Assembly (NCBI GenBank): GCA_021029095.1
Contig: JAJOHG010000397.1
Span: 1-23,145, forward strand
Direction of reading: 5' to 3'
Origin: Phellopilus nigrolimitatus
Taxonomy: Eukaryota > Basidiomycota > Agaricomycetes > Hymenochaetales > Hymenochaetaceae
DNA length: 23,145 nt
Shown: positions 9,043 to 20,400 of the stretch, piece after piece
Layout: every line of letters starts with the position of its first letter
How positions within the stretch are numbered: position 1 is the stretch's first letter
Notes under the pieces: model-generated
Seen by the model: only the letters and a program-made list of their open reading frames with translations
The model's database searches: none
What the model was told of the DNA's origin: nothing
Program-made: the position numbers and the translations under genes

Positions 9043-11642
9043 TTACGGACCAGCCTCCTCGATGAGGTACTTGTCATACGTTTCCTCGAAATCATCATCG
9101 ACCTCCGTCTCGTCCTCATCGTAGACAACTTGAGCAGGACCTCTGGTTAAGAGTGAAACTTTCAGCATATAATCTACAACCAGTCTAAGCAGGAGGATGA
9201 CTTACCTGCGCTCGACTCCCTTTAGCAAACGTTCGCGTTTAGCACAATTGACATTAATCGCGAGCGGTTTGTCAATCTTTCGAAAGGAAGACTTTAAGTT
9301 ATACACGCACTCTTTCCCGCCAAGCTATCTGGGCTTGTAGCTCTGGACCTCCAAACAGAAGAACTACATCTGCGTAATAGCGCCAGTACCTTGTTCCATC
9401 AGGTGCATGCAAGTTTTGTTTTGCGATAATCTGACGCAACGACGAGACGTCCGCGCTCACGGTACAGATTTTCTTTAGCAAATCTGAAGAAATGAAAAGA
9501 AACGGTTAGAGTTCTCGCCACCAATAATGTTGATGAGATGTTTCACTCCTATCCGGAAGCTCATCCATCCACTCTGGCGGGTAGTCTGTTCCCAGGTATA
9601 CATAAACAGACTGGTCAAACGTAGATATTGATGCCAGACTAATCTCGTGTTGACCGAAAGCTTGTCGAAACACAGTCTGCTCCGTTACAGAGGTATCCTA
9701 CTCCAGATAGTTAAGCCTTTGCCCCAAAACCAATCTGCAGCACATACCTTCTTCAAAACTGTAAACAATCCACCTTCGACATGAAGTTCTCCAGTAATAT
9801 TGCTATAAACCGATGCTGCACGTTTTCTATGCTCAACGTTGTGAGGATTGTAAGGTGGATTGCCTTCTACACAGTACGACGCCTTGGCCACTCTCGAAGA
9901 AACAAAAGTATCAAGGTAAAACAGTAAGGCCCCATCCGCAACTGCCTTAGCCCTGATTATCATTGAATATCATTTATCTTATAGAAGATTCAAATACATA
10001 CGTTTGACCATCCGGGATGTTGACATCGATATGGAATTTTGACAGACGTTGCTTTAAGACCGTTGCAAAATATGGGCTTGCAGAGAAACCGCCGACGAGA
10101 TAAACAGACTACGTGAGCAGACGTAACGCTTGAGTCGTCGTCTGACCAACAAACATCGAGAACTCACCAAAATTGCAGTATTAGTGCTGTCTATCTGTTT
10201 GCAGATAGCAGCGACGGCAGATTTTACAGATGGCTCAAAAAGGGAGGCAACTTCCTGACTAACAATAGACTGTCATTTCATACATGTAAAATGACAAAAG
10301 TAAGGCTCAGAAATTCGAACTCACCCAGAGAGCCGCATTTTTCCGCCTCGTATATTATGCTCAAGATCTTTGTCCATAGTTGTGCCAAACGTCACCACGC
10401 AGACATCATCAGCGCTTCGAAACACTTTTTTTGCTGTCTCATCGAAGCGTTCAGCGATCAGGTCGACAAACTGATCAGCACCGTATTTTGAATCCTCGAG
10501 TTTTTCTAATAAAATGAATGGATGAAAGAAACATGAGAACTGCGGGGTCTTCAATCTAATAACCCAATGTGAAAAAAATACCCTTTAGAAAGGCTTTAGC
10601 TCTCTGGGTCACAAAAGTTGAACCTTCCAGCATGCCTAATGTCATATTAATATGTGCAGAAGACATCACACGAAAGAACGACAAACAGCTGGAAGGGGCC
10701 ACTTCATCCGCGCAAAGCGGCTGCATTTTAGTTAGCTTGTAGGCGCTGAAATCGAGAGTCCCGCCACCCAGGTCCGCAATGATGAAACCGTCGTTGTTCT
10801 GATGTTGATAAGTAAGCAAGTTGTATATGCAGAAAGGAACAGCGAGCACAGAGAACGAAATACCTTAGCGACCAGTCCTCCGCGAAGGCAATAGTGTAAG
10901 CTCGCTTCTCCTTCTGTCACGAACTTAACTCGGGCTCGACCCTCCGGAGTGTCCGGAATGAGCCGACCCAGGATCGCCGACCGACGTAGCTTGTATTGCT
11001 GGGCACCCTCCCAGCCGTTTGGATGGCCAATAACAAACACAGCGTCGGCGATAAGCGTAGGCCACACTCCCGTAAGTGTTGCATGAGTTTCGCAAATGAA
11101 CTTCTGAGCACAAGAAGTAAGATATGTAAGAAAGTCCGCGAATACGTGCGTAGCGTCTTTCTGAGGAGGAAGTGGAGGAAGAGCTGAGATGGATAGTGAC
11201 GAAGGCATAGACTTGGGACGCATGCGTAGTTTGAACCTGAGGGATATCGCGTAAGCACGTTCAACCTGAAGTTGCTATTAGCGTACCATTGGACTTTCAG
11301 CCATTCTTCATCCTCAGCTTTCTCCGTATTGACATCCAGAAGTGCCTCAGCACCTGCGGCCTGCATCAAACCCTGTTTGTCATAGTAGATAACTGACGGA
11401 ATTTTTGAAGAGCCTGAAGCATGTTCATGTCCAGGATATCTACATAAGTATCGGGAGTCGGGTATTTGTGAAATTTCCAGCAATCTCTTTGATTCATTGT
11501 GCAGAGATTCTTACCTAGTAATGCTACGTATTACTGGCACTTCTCCGGGATCGAGAATGCAATAAGACACGCCACTGAAAGTAGTCCCCACGTCGAAAGC
11601 AAGAACTAGGCGTTGGGAGGAGCCTGAGTAAGGCTTGGACAT
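9043..11642 (-). CDS. HSPA12-like Hsp70-family ATPase, 13 exons, 613 aa
   Basis: A divergent Hsp70 of the HSPA12-like type, with an actin-fold ATPase and no canonical C-terminal substrate domain. Inferred exons on the minus strand are 11642-11515, 11439-11287, 11236-10864, 10798-10687, 10635-10582, 10505-10325, 10258-10168, 10108-10002, 9952-9748, 9697-9547, 9483-9311, 9219-9206 and 9142-9043. All junctions are GT/AG and phases agree throughout (614 codons with stop). Nucleotide-binding motifs are phosphate-1 DVGTTFSGVSY (residues 17-27), phosphate-2 IADLGGGTLDFSAYKL (about 224-239) and adenosine motif VYLVGGFSASPYF (about 366-378). Family-typical blocks such as CVVTFGTTMDKDLEHNIRGG and VVLLFGGPELQAQI are present. 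The tail is acidic (RGPAQVVYDEDETEVDDDFE). No signal peptide is seen, so it is probably cytosolic. The least certain part is the 14-nt exon 12 (9206-9219) after a 91-nt intron with a weaker GTGCGT donor. The client and physiological role are unknown. A paralogous fragment lies at 3719-3987. Confidence 0.93.
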
Positions 11643-12261
11643 ACTGCCAAAAAGATACGGCTATCTGCAAGTTTGGTCAGTTGTCTGCACAAGCTGAGAA
11701 CCAGATTTTATACCAGATGCCTCGAGGAAAGGGCGAGGAGTCAGGAGAGGCCAGACTGACCGACACAGCGATCCAACGGTCGCGCTTCTCCAAATATCAC
11801 GTGCGCACAAGCCGATAATGGCATCCAGGAAGTCCGTCCGGTAGCGCAGTACTAGTAGCTTTATCCTCATGATATAAGTAAGTACTGTTAGTAACACTGA
11901 ACAGTGTTAGAGACCCAACGAGAAGACCGGCAATCGATTATTGAAACTTCGCAACAGCTTTATATGTATTACAAGACTGGATTTTGTTTTTCTTCATGGC
12001 AGTAAAAATTTTACAAAGTACAACTATTAGTTCCTGTTTGAAGATACACGTTATGTTGGAAGAGTATAAACCTACTACGAAAATAATGCAGTCGCTGGAA
12101 AGCAAATACGTACTTACAGTACTACGGGTAATCGGCCCAAAACTTCAGTCCTTCAGAAAAAAGCAAAACACACACTCAGCCGCGCAGAAAAGACTAGACT
12201 ATACTCGACCCAGAACCCCCGTCGTGGTTAAATGGGGGCATCTCGTGCTCGTCTCCGTAGG
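11643..12261. other. Intergenic region upstream of the Hsp70-like gene
   Basis: About 620 bp holding the promoter of the Hsp70-like gene and the 3' flank of the DUF6534 gene, both on the minus strand. No convincing exon, TATA box or heat-shock element array was recognised by eye. Confidence 0.45.
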
Positions 12262-14290
12262 TCATGACACTCCGGTCGTCGCCGGTGTATTTTGTAGAGG
12301 GACTGGCAAGTGTCGTCGGGCTCGATGAGTTCTAAAGGGGGGGGACAACTCGACAGTCAGTCTATGGGAGCTAGACCAAGTAGATTTAGCACAGACCATG
12401 GCTTTGGGGAGTTCTCCGAGCTCGTAGGCCATTCCGGAGAGCCTTAGGCTCCCCTTGGCGCTCGTGGGTGATCTGGGGAAGTGCTGCCCGACTGTGGTGT
12501 TGAAGGTGCAGTCCTTGCTGAACCGGACCTGCGTGACCTCCGTTCGGGTTCGGAGATTCGTCCGCGAGTTAAGCCTAGAGCAGAACAGAATCAGTTAGTA
12601 CCGTCGCATATCATGAAATATATATCGTCATACATAGCCACTAGTAAACTTATCAGATACGCTTTAACCAAAAACATATAAAGCGTCCACTCACGTAGCG
12701 TGTTGACGTGCAGTTTGCTGACACTCAAATGGAACGGCATCCTAAGAGACACATGTTAGCTCGTCGATCGACAAAGCGATCTTATCAAAGGAGCAGACCA
12801 GTAGATCTTAGTCGGGGCACTCAGGTAAGACGCTAAGAATCCGATTTGCGCTATAGCGACGAGTACCCCACGATTGATAGTGATGAATAACAAAAACATG
12901 ATTATCGTCCTCGTCCTACAAGTATAGCGTCAGTAATGATTAACGAAAACAATGCGAGGGATTAAAAATATTACTGTTTATAAGTTGATTTTTGAGACGC
13001 CAAAAAGATACACATGGAAAGCGTTGCCAAAATGTCGCAGGCTGCTGCTAAGCTCGTATTGAGTCCAGCTATGGTCTATGTAGATGGTCCATGAGAAAGT
13101 ATTATATTTAGGCGTAGAGACGGGTAATTTATGCCTACCATCATTGCTTTCCCTTCAAGTCCCGAGATCAAACGACCAAGAACGAAAAGTTCGTTAGTCG
13201 CGGCTGTAAAGATGTGATCGGATTAAGAACATCGAGTATGACGCAGCGTGTGCAGAAACATACCAATAGCCATTGCTAAGAAGATAATAAAAGTCATTGT
13301 TTTGAAATGAGAAAATGCTCAGTTTTAAATATAGCTTTTCTCACCGAAGGCAGATAAAGCCAGCAGAACCTGAAAACCAAACGTTCAGTACCGCTTGAAC
13401 AAGTGCTTTAGTTAAAGCGTTTCGTACAATGATGACGGGAATACCCCAGCGACGAGACGTCTTGACAGCTGACGATCGCACAGCAGTCAGTATGTTACGA
13501 TTTTAGGTCTTTCTGGGATATGCAAACCTATGTGAATACGGCTCGCGTAAAACAATTGCGAGCTAATTCGACGAAGTCAGTGTCTGGATTCTATCTAAGC
13601 AAAAGACTTACCCAAGAGTAACGACTCCAGTGACAAAATATTCAATGATATAAGGCCTACATGTAGAGGCGGTAAGCGCGATGTAATGATCATCGAATGC
13701 AAGAAATACGCACGCGGTCATGTACAAAAGAGCGTCTGGATTTCCGAAGTTTACAATCTGCAAAGCATTAAAATCAGGAGCTAAGAGGGAGAAAGAGTTG
13801 CGCGAACCAAGTAATCGTGCAATGACTGCGATGATAAAGCGGTTGTTGCGAAGTCAAGTGTTCTATACGAGAACTCAACTTGGTAGAGTTCACAGCAAAA
13901 TACAGCCAGACGTACAGCATGCAGGACACCTTGTCGAAGAGTTCTTATGAGCTAAATAATATAATTCGGCTTGCCGAAACTCACAAATAATCTGAGTGTC
14001 CATTTATCATTGTTGTGCATAAAGTAAAAGTATCCTTGAACGATTGAGACGCCGAAAAGACTGGAAATTGGCACAGATATTTAAATGACTTGTCAGCGGT
14101 CTAGAAAGATGAGGGAGAATGTGCTCCGTTGCTCTTGAGACGCACACAGTTGAAACGACAAAGGCTGAGGATTTGAAATTCGAGAGTGAATTGACACGTC
14201 GTCGCTGAGCAGTCTGGACTTACCCCAGAACACGACCCCAAAAGTGCCAGACAGATCAAGGTGAAGAGTAGAGACGGGGGGTGTCGCCAT
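12262..14290 (-). pseudogene. DUF6534-family multi-pass membrane protein gene, probably decaying
   Basis: DUF6534 proteins are multi-spanning membrane proteins expanded in mushroom-forming fungi, with no established function. Family-like exons run in order on the minus strand: 14290-14224 (LDLSGTFGVVFW), 14060-13985 (FGVSIVQGYFYF, NDKWTLRLF), about 13943-13894, 13757-13714 (IVNFGNPDALLYMTA), 13656-13612 (YIIEYFVTGVVTLG), 13562-13528 (SQLFYASRIHI), 13468-13428, 13369-13345, 13275-13264, 13203-13139, 13075-12975 (GLNTSLAAACDILATLSMCI), 12915-12799 (INRGVLVAIAQIGFLASYL), 12741-12695 (WMPFHLSVSKLHVNTL) and 12574-12262 (LNSRTNLRTRTEV tail). Exons 4 to 13 join in frame with good GT/AG sites. Three junctions fail: exon 1 to 2 (CTG where AG is needed, or a phase clash), exon 2 to 3 (an intron of only about 33-41 nt and a phase clash), and exon 13 to 14 (one base short for the family-like frame). 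It is therefore probably a pseudogene; a hand-modelling error is the alternative. Confidence 0.75.
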
Positions 14291-17189
14291 GGGTAGAGTG
14301 GAAGGGGAAACTTTGAGGCGTTTGAGATTGTGTCAGCCCTCCTCCCTGGTGATATACGCGCTCGGAGAGAATCTGCGGAGGAGTAGCGTGGTCGGAATTT
14401 TTGTACCTTGCCCCTAGTTCTGGCAGGATGACGGAGCAGCTGCCGCACGTTCTGCACTATGCTCGCGAGGGAACAGCGAGGCCGAGAAGTCAAAAGCGCA
14501 TCCCGAAGCGCTTCAGCAGCCGCTTATGCCAAACGTTTCGGGATGATATTGCACTACTTAGCGTCGAACTTTGCCTAGAGAGGCCAAAGTTGACAGCTCG
14601 AAAGCCGTTCTTCGTGATTATCAATAATCACGAAGTCAAGAATCCATAAAGTAAATAAGGCATCGGACGTCGGTGGGAGGTTCATTACTGTGTTGGTATA
14701 GGAAAGTTGCGGCCTCGTACTTCGCGAAGTAGAGTTCAGGCGGAGATAATTTGGCTAGAAGTGAAGCGGCAAGCCTTCCTGAAAACTGGCTCACTTTGCA
14801 CTGTCTCCACAGCGAAAGGAAACTCATTTCAGATGTTAAGCTTTGCTTGTAGGCTTAGGCCCAGCAGCCTATAGTGCTACGCAATTTCATCAACTTGCAT
14901 ACCGAACAAGCATCGTTCGCGAAATGAATCTAGCATCATAGATCTTCCAATGAAGAGACAAGGTGAGTGCCGCACCGCCGCGCTTCGTACATGACTAAGT
15001 CAGCACTATAGTTTGCCGCATCCAGGATTCGATGCGGATAGCCTCCAACCAGAATCGTAAAATGAGAGGCCTACCGAAGATGGGAGAAAATAGGAAGAGA
15101 TCGGAGTCGACTTTCTCAGCCTAGTCAAGACTCAACTTTTCAAGACGGGAGACGTGCGCGGCAAGAGTTCTTCCGCTCCATGATGAACGCGTCTTCAAGA
15201 TCAGTACTTACTGCGATGGTTGTCCACACTCGCACACTTTTCGTTCGCGAAGTGCTGTCATTGATCTTCTCGTCTTTTAACAGAAAAAAAAAAAACCTGG
15301 ACACAGTCTAACAGATGAAACATGTTTAGTCATACAATGGCAGACTCAATCAGTGATGAAAACAATGCATACATGTGTATTATCCGCTCGACTGCGAAGA
15401 CTAAACCATGACAACTTTTACACGGTGCTTCAAAATCGTCATGTGGTGTCTGTTTATTGATTCGGAAGCGAACTGGAGATAATATCACCGCCACGAGTGC
15501 GTTGACCTTTGGGCATTCTCCTATACATACACGTTCGAAGAGTCTTAAAGTACCCGCATGAGGAACTTGACTCAACCTTATCTGAAACCTGTGCCAACTA
15601 AGAATCAAAAGACAGATCAAAGCCAGAAGAAGAAAGAGCACACCTCGGTATAGAATTGACGTGAATGGCTAAGACATATGAAAACATAGAGTCATGAGGA
15701 CGAAATAGTGTCTGTCTCAAAACGGATCTGCGAAAATGTGCCGAACACTCTTCGCCGAGGAATCCAGATCACTGAAAGACCTGATGTGTATGTACTAATC
15801 TTATGAACTTTTGACGGCCGTAAATTTGTATTAAAGAAGGATCCCCTGCGGAAATGCGGAACCAGTACGGAACAGTGCTTCCCCTCCTCCGACCATGCTT
15901 TCGGACCGTTCTGCTCGTCGACCGCACTGTTCTTGACCTCTATTACGAGTGCATTGGAAAGAGGGGGCCGCAGTCGTTATACGTCTATTCGGCCGTACGA
16001 GGGCTACAAAATAGCCTGACAAGATCAAGCAATTGCAAGGGACTTTAGCCACGTGCTAGTCTTCGATTTAATCATCGATATCTGTTCTCCCTCCGAGCCC
16101 GAGGTTGGCCGTGCAGATCCACCAGATTATGGCGAAGCTACCGAGGACTGGAAACCTTAAGCAGGCTGGGAAGTATTGGTCCAGGCTCGCCGCTCATTCC
16201 AATCTGCATGAAAAAAGGAAGGAGCGCCGAAAGCTCTGCCACGTGTGCTCCGGGTCGACGCAGAAAGAACGATCTCGCGGTTCCTTCAGCCCTCAATCTT
16301 CGCCGCTAGAAATGTCACCAACGACAGTTTGCTGTCTTCGTGTCTGCCCTGTGTGTCTGCCGAGACTTTGGAGACAGCAAAGAAAGCCTGAAGGTTCGTG
16401 CAACGTGATTGCAACTTGTGGTGATCGTCCCGTGCAAGATAAGCAGACGTCGTGCCAGTGGCTGTCGGAGCGTCGGGGTTGATGGGACGTCTTCAAATTA
16501 GCGTCTGCCGTCAACCAACACGTTTGCGTGCCTCCATCCGGCGCAGACCACAATCTTAGCCCATTGAGACGTCGACCTTCCATCTTCCGTATTAGCAGTC
16601 TCCTTTAGACCAGGGCGGCCTGCAGTCGCGTGGTCGCGCACCTGTTTTCATGACATCTAATTCAGAGCGCACGAATAAAAAGCAGGAAAAGGCGCCATTG
16701 ATGTATGGTCGAGACCTGAGATATCGAACATGATCATGACTCACATTATAAGCGAGGACGAAAAAGTACGTAAGCTACTAGTAAATGGGATGCGGTTGGC
16801 TGGAATGTTGGTGGCTGTACTCAAGTGGCCGTTTGGACGGCAGAAATCTCAAGTGGAATTCCTCGACAAAAATCTCCTTGACACGAAAATAGAATTGCAT
16901 CCAGAGAGCTTCAAAGACATCAGCTTATTTATAAGATAGTGTTTGCGTTTGCGAGTAACATGAAACTAAATATGTAATATTATAACCGTCCTATAAAAAC
17001 CCCATTGCTGATATTGCAATTGACAACCAACGAGCGAAACTTATAGTAGAAATTGTCCGGGACTCCAAAAGGATAAGTAAAGACTAAATGGGAGTTAAGA
17101 AATTATCAGATCGAAGATGGGATCATCGAGAGTGGGGTAGCCTGAGGTTTTGTCATTTCCGCGACGAGTGCGGCCGCTGATTATGACGC
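14291..17189. other. 2.9-kb stretch with no supported gene
   Basis: I searched both strands for family motifs and chained exons and found none. The part nearest 14290 should carry the DUF6534 promoter, and the part near 17189 the laccase 3' untranslated region. A perfect inverted repeat is at 14610-14635 and a 12-base A run begins near 15284. A minus-strand open frame at 15330-15641 starts with a very hydrophobic segment (LFLLLALICLLIL), but it has no ATG start, no recognisable domain and no supporting neighbour exons, so I do not call it a gene. Decayed sequence or a rapidly evolving gene cannot be excluded. Confidence 0.45.
14610..14635. repeat. Perfect 12-bp inverted repeat, 2-nt spacer
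   Basis: CTTCGTGATTAT, then CA, then ATAATCACGAAG. The two arms are exact reverse complements with almost no loop, so it is more likely a dimeric protein-binding site or chance palindrome than an RNA hairpin. It lies about 320 bp upstream of the DUF6534 start codon. Confidence 0.8.
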
Positions 17190-19770
17190 TTATATAAATT
17201 CGGTTTCCGTGGCCTCAAATGCGGTATCGGGATCACTCTGGGCGTAATTAGGGCAGAGCGCATCCCATGCAGCTGTATAACCAAGAATGCAGTTAGTAAG
17301 CTGTGATAGCGATTTTAGAGAATGTATTGACTTACCGTTGACGGGGTTGGCAGACTGGATGTCAGGAGTGTCCTCCGCGAAAACGATGGCCAAACCGCTG
17401 TGCGAATAAGAATCGGTGAGTACGTTCAGAGCGTGCGCCACGCATCGGGATCACTCACGCCTCCAAATGCCAGTCGATATGGCAGTGCAAGAACCACGGG
17501 CCAGCGTTGTTGGTGACGAAGCGGAATGTGACATTGTCGCTTGCCGTACCGATGCTAACCGTGTCGCGGCGTATGGGGTTGGCATAGTTGTACTGACTGC
17601 TGCCCGCGACCCTCACGACATCGAAATTGTGGCCGTGGAGATGCATAGGGTGCTGCACGGGGCGGTCAGAGCTGCGCAATAAAGCAGAAGATGGCAATGA
17701 TGGCACATACCGGGAAGGCGCCAGGCATGGAAACCTCGATGGTGCTGTTTGCGGGCAAGGGATAGACAGAACCGCTCGGGAGAAGCTGAGACGGCTGAGT
17801 GGTGCCGCTGAGAATCTGAAGGAGGACAGGGACACTGGGCGGAATGAAAGTAACACCGTTGACCAGGTGCCGGCCGTCGCCGACGTTGCCGGTTTTATTC
17901 TACATTCCCGAAAGTCGGCGTTCAAGTTCCAAATCATGATTCGTTAGAGTTCTCTTACCAGGGTGATGTTCAGATTGAGTGCGTAGTCGACGCCTCCTAT
18001 GACAGGCTGTCCGGGCTGATGGAAAGGGGTAGTCAGGAACACGAATGGCAGTGTCAGAAGAAGGATGAACATACTGCTCCGGGATTAACGAGGGGCTGAA
18101 GAAGAATAGGGTAAGATTAGATATCGCAATCAAGCTCGCGCAAAATTAAGTTACTTACCACAATGTTAGCTTCATTCATGACTATGCCGTTGGTTGTCGA
18201 ATTAGTAGTCGGTTCGCTATTGTTTGCACCGGAATAGCGAAGGATGGCAGAATTGATCCCATCAGTAGCGTTTGTCGCGCCAGCGACACTCGGGATCGCA
18301 CGAATCCCTGCATCAAATGTGAGTCTCAGGAACGATTCGGATTGCATAAGCAAACTTACAGTAGTTGTCGACCGGCTGGTCTGCGGTCACGACAACGGAG
18401 TAGCGCTGTGCAGGGAAAATGTTGATGAAGTCGACGGTAAGCGGTTCCGTTTCGACGCCGTCCGTCTCGATGATAGTCATGTTGTGACCGTCGATTGAGA
18501 AGTTGAAGCTGGAAGAAAATCAATACGACGTAATTCTATAAAAGTTGCGAATGGCTTACGCTGGGTAGCAGCTGGTACTGACGATTCGGAAACGGTACCT
18601 GCAAAAAGTAGAATTTAGAAAAACAAAATCCGGATCGCATTATTCTCTGGATATCGTACCGTTGACCAGCTGTGACATTAACGACAGCTAAAGGAGCATC
18701 TGCCGGACCATCTGTATTCCGTCCCAGACCATTGATAACAGTAGTATTCGGGACTCTAGAATAATGTCAGCGATTCTCGTCCGTCCGGGTCAAATGGTCT
18801 GTCTGTGACTTACGGATCCACGTTGCCTAAGTTAGGAAACAGACTCGGTGCAACCGAGTGGTACCAATCCGCAAGAGTGATGACAGTAGTTTCTGCAGAA
18901 CACGTAAGCATTTTAGTCACGCTAAGTTACATTTTACTCACCGTCGTCAACGTCATACAGGTCTTTATGAGGGTCATTCGGGTCTAGTAGAAAAAGTTAA
19001 GCATTGATTTAAGAAAAGGAGTACGGTATTATCCTACCGTAGAGGACTATAGGACCACTAGTGGAGGTTTTGTATCAGCATATCGAACATGATGTCAGGG
19101 AGGAAAATTCATTTACCGAAGTCCATCGCAGTACTGAGTAGAAAGGTGAGAGTGGTACCAGTAAGTGCCAGACTGCCCAGGCACCGAGAAATTGTAACTG
19201 AGTTCCGAGGAAGTTATAAGCACCTCGATTCGAAGGATTATTTGAAGGTTTGACTTACAGGAACGACTGATCAGGGACAATCGGGCATTGGTTGACCCAC
19301 GCAGGGCCATCCATCTCGTTTGTACCAGCTTGGAAGAGACCGTGCCAGTGCTAGTAGAAATGTCATCAGGACAGCTTGTAGATTGACTCAGAATGAAAGG
19401 ACTTACGATGGACGTGGCACGGCGCATGCTCGTATCAGTGAGGTTGTCAATGACATTGGTCTGGAGCTTGATGTAAGAAAACTGCTAAAACCCACGAAAG
19501 GATGAGAAAACCTACCTGGAAGTTATCTCCGATATTTCCAGAGATTAATGGTCCAGGGAATGTGCCATTGGCCGTCACAGTACTGAGTTCATCTACGCTC
19601 AGTCAATGGTCTACAATACATGTAATGAATACTTACGAGCGAGTGAAGCCATCGGGGGCTAGCTGTGCATTCACAATGTTCAAATTCTGCTGGACAACAG
19701 CGGCGAGCGCATGGTGCGCAAATGAGAGCGAGAGAATGGCGAGAGACGGTAGCGAAGTGAGCGACCGCAT
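17190..19770 (-). CDS. Secreted laccase (multicopper oxidase), 18 exons, 537 aa
   Basis: Laccases (EC 1.10.3.2) oxidise phenols and reduce O2 to water; in these fungi they act outside the cell on lignin, pigments or toxic phenols. Inferred exons on the minus strand: 19770-19637, 19582-19516, 19466-19407, 19350-19259, 19197-19117, 19057-19038, 18983-18942, 18892-18814, 18755-18660, 18598-18560, 18508-18360, 18307-18159, 18095-18075, 18015-17959, 17899-17711, 17652-17459, 17397-17336 and 17272-17190. All junctions are GT/AG and phases agree (538 codons with stop). A signal peptide is clear, with likely cleavage after Ala23 (HHALA). All eleven copper ligands are present: His88/90 (HWHG), His133/135 (YHSH), His426/429/431 (HPMHLHGH) and His481, Cys482, His483, His487 (HCHIDWH). 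The residue ten after Cys482 is Leu492, the axial position of the type 1 copper. Many NxS/T sites fit a glycosylated secreted enzyme. The first ATG has A at -3. Nothing indicates damage. Confidence 0.97.
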
Positions 19771-20400
19771 CTTGAGTTCCAAATAAATCGGTAGAGACTG
19801 AGGTGAGAACCCAGAAGTGTGTTGAAGAATGCTGAGAACAGGAGCCCGCCTTCCTCTGCCATTTTATATGCTTTGTCCTGCAGCGCGGAACGGTTACGAA
19901 TAGCGCAGCTCTCTGTACCCGAGAGCCAGTGCGTTTGAGGCTGTTTCGTCGGGCCAAATGGTCACACGCAACAGTATGTGGCTGCAATGCACGGCAACAT
20001 CGGGATCATATTCAGATTCAGAGTCTAGATCATTATGTGAAATACCGATATGACAGAGCACAACAAGTATCGATCAGTGCGGTATATTTCTCTTGGGAAT
20101 TACTTTGACCTCGTCGAGAATAGGAGACTGTAGCTTTCCAGCGTTCATCGGTCGACAGGCACAGAGATATGATAGAACCAGAAATAAGCGGAAGGTTTGC
20201 TAGGAAATGCTAGCCGAGTGAGAAGCATCCAACCAGCGGATCGCCGGAGATCTGAGAGATTAGCCTTCAGAGCATCTAGCCGGGATTATTTTAGCTCGCT
20301 TGCTAGGAAGAGAGCGACGCGCTAGGAAGGTCCGACGCACATCGCCCGGCGCAGGGCCTGTGAGTAATGCCTATTTGCTGTACGGAACGACATAAGGAGA
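19771..20400. other. Laccase promoter and 5' leader region
   Basis: Sequence directly upstream of the minus-strand laccase start. It holds a TATA-like box (listed separately) and a single TTGCGTG match to the xenobiotic-response core TNGCGTG (minus strand, 19965-19971), which may be chance. Three short GCTAGGAA units occur near 20199, 20302 and 20321. No coding exon is supported. Confidence 0.45.
19861..19868 (-). promoter_or_regulatory. TATA box of the laccase gene
   Basis: TATAAAAT on the minus strand, about 90 bp upstream of the laccase ATG at 19770. This would give a 5' leader of roughly 60 nt. A pyrimidine-rich stretch between it and the ATG is consistent with a fungal transcription start. 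Confidence 0.6.

Noticed and set aside
15330..15641. A minus-strand open frame with a hydrophobic N-terminus resembling a signal or membrane segment
   Set aside because: It opens with a GTG rather than ATG, the upstream DNA has stops in all frames I read, and the rest matches nothing. It may be a chance T-rich stretch.
16105..16583. Overlapping open frames on both strands (125 and 96 codons)
   Set aside because: Neither has recognisable motifs, splice-linked neighbours or family-like composition.
17653..17691. A shorter laccase intron ending at GCGCAG (39 nt)
   Set aside because: It would put an in-frame TGA right after the junction. The acceptor at CCGTGCAG gives a 58-nt intron and joins directly to HPMHLHGH in frame.
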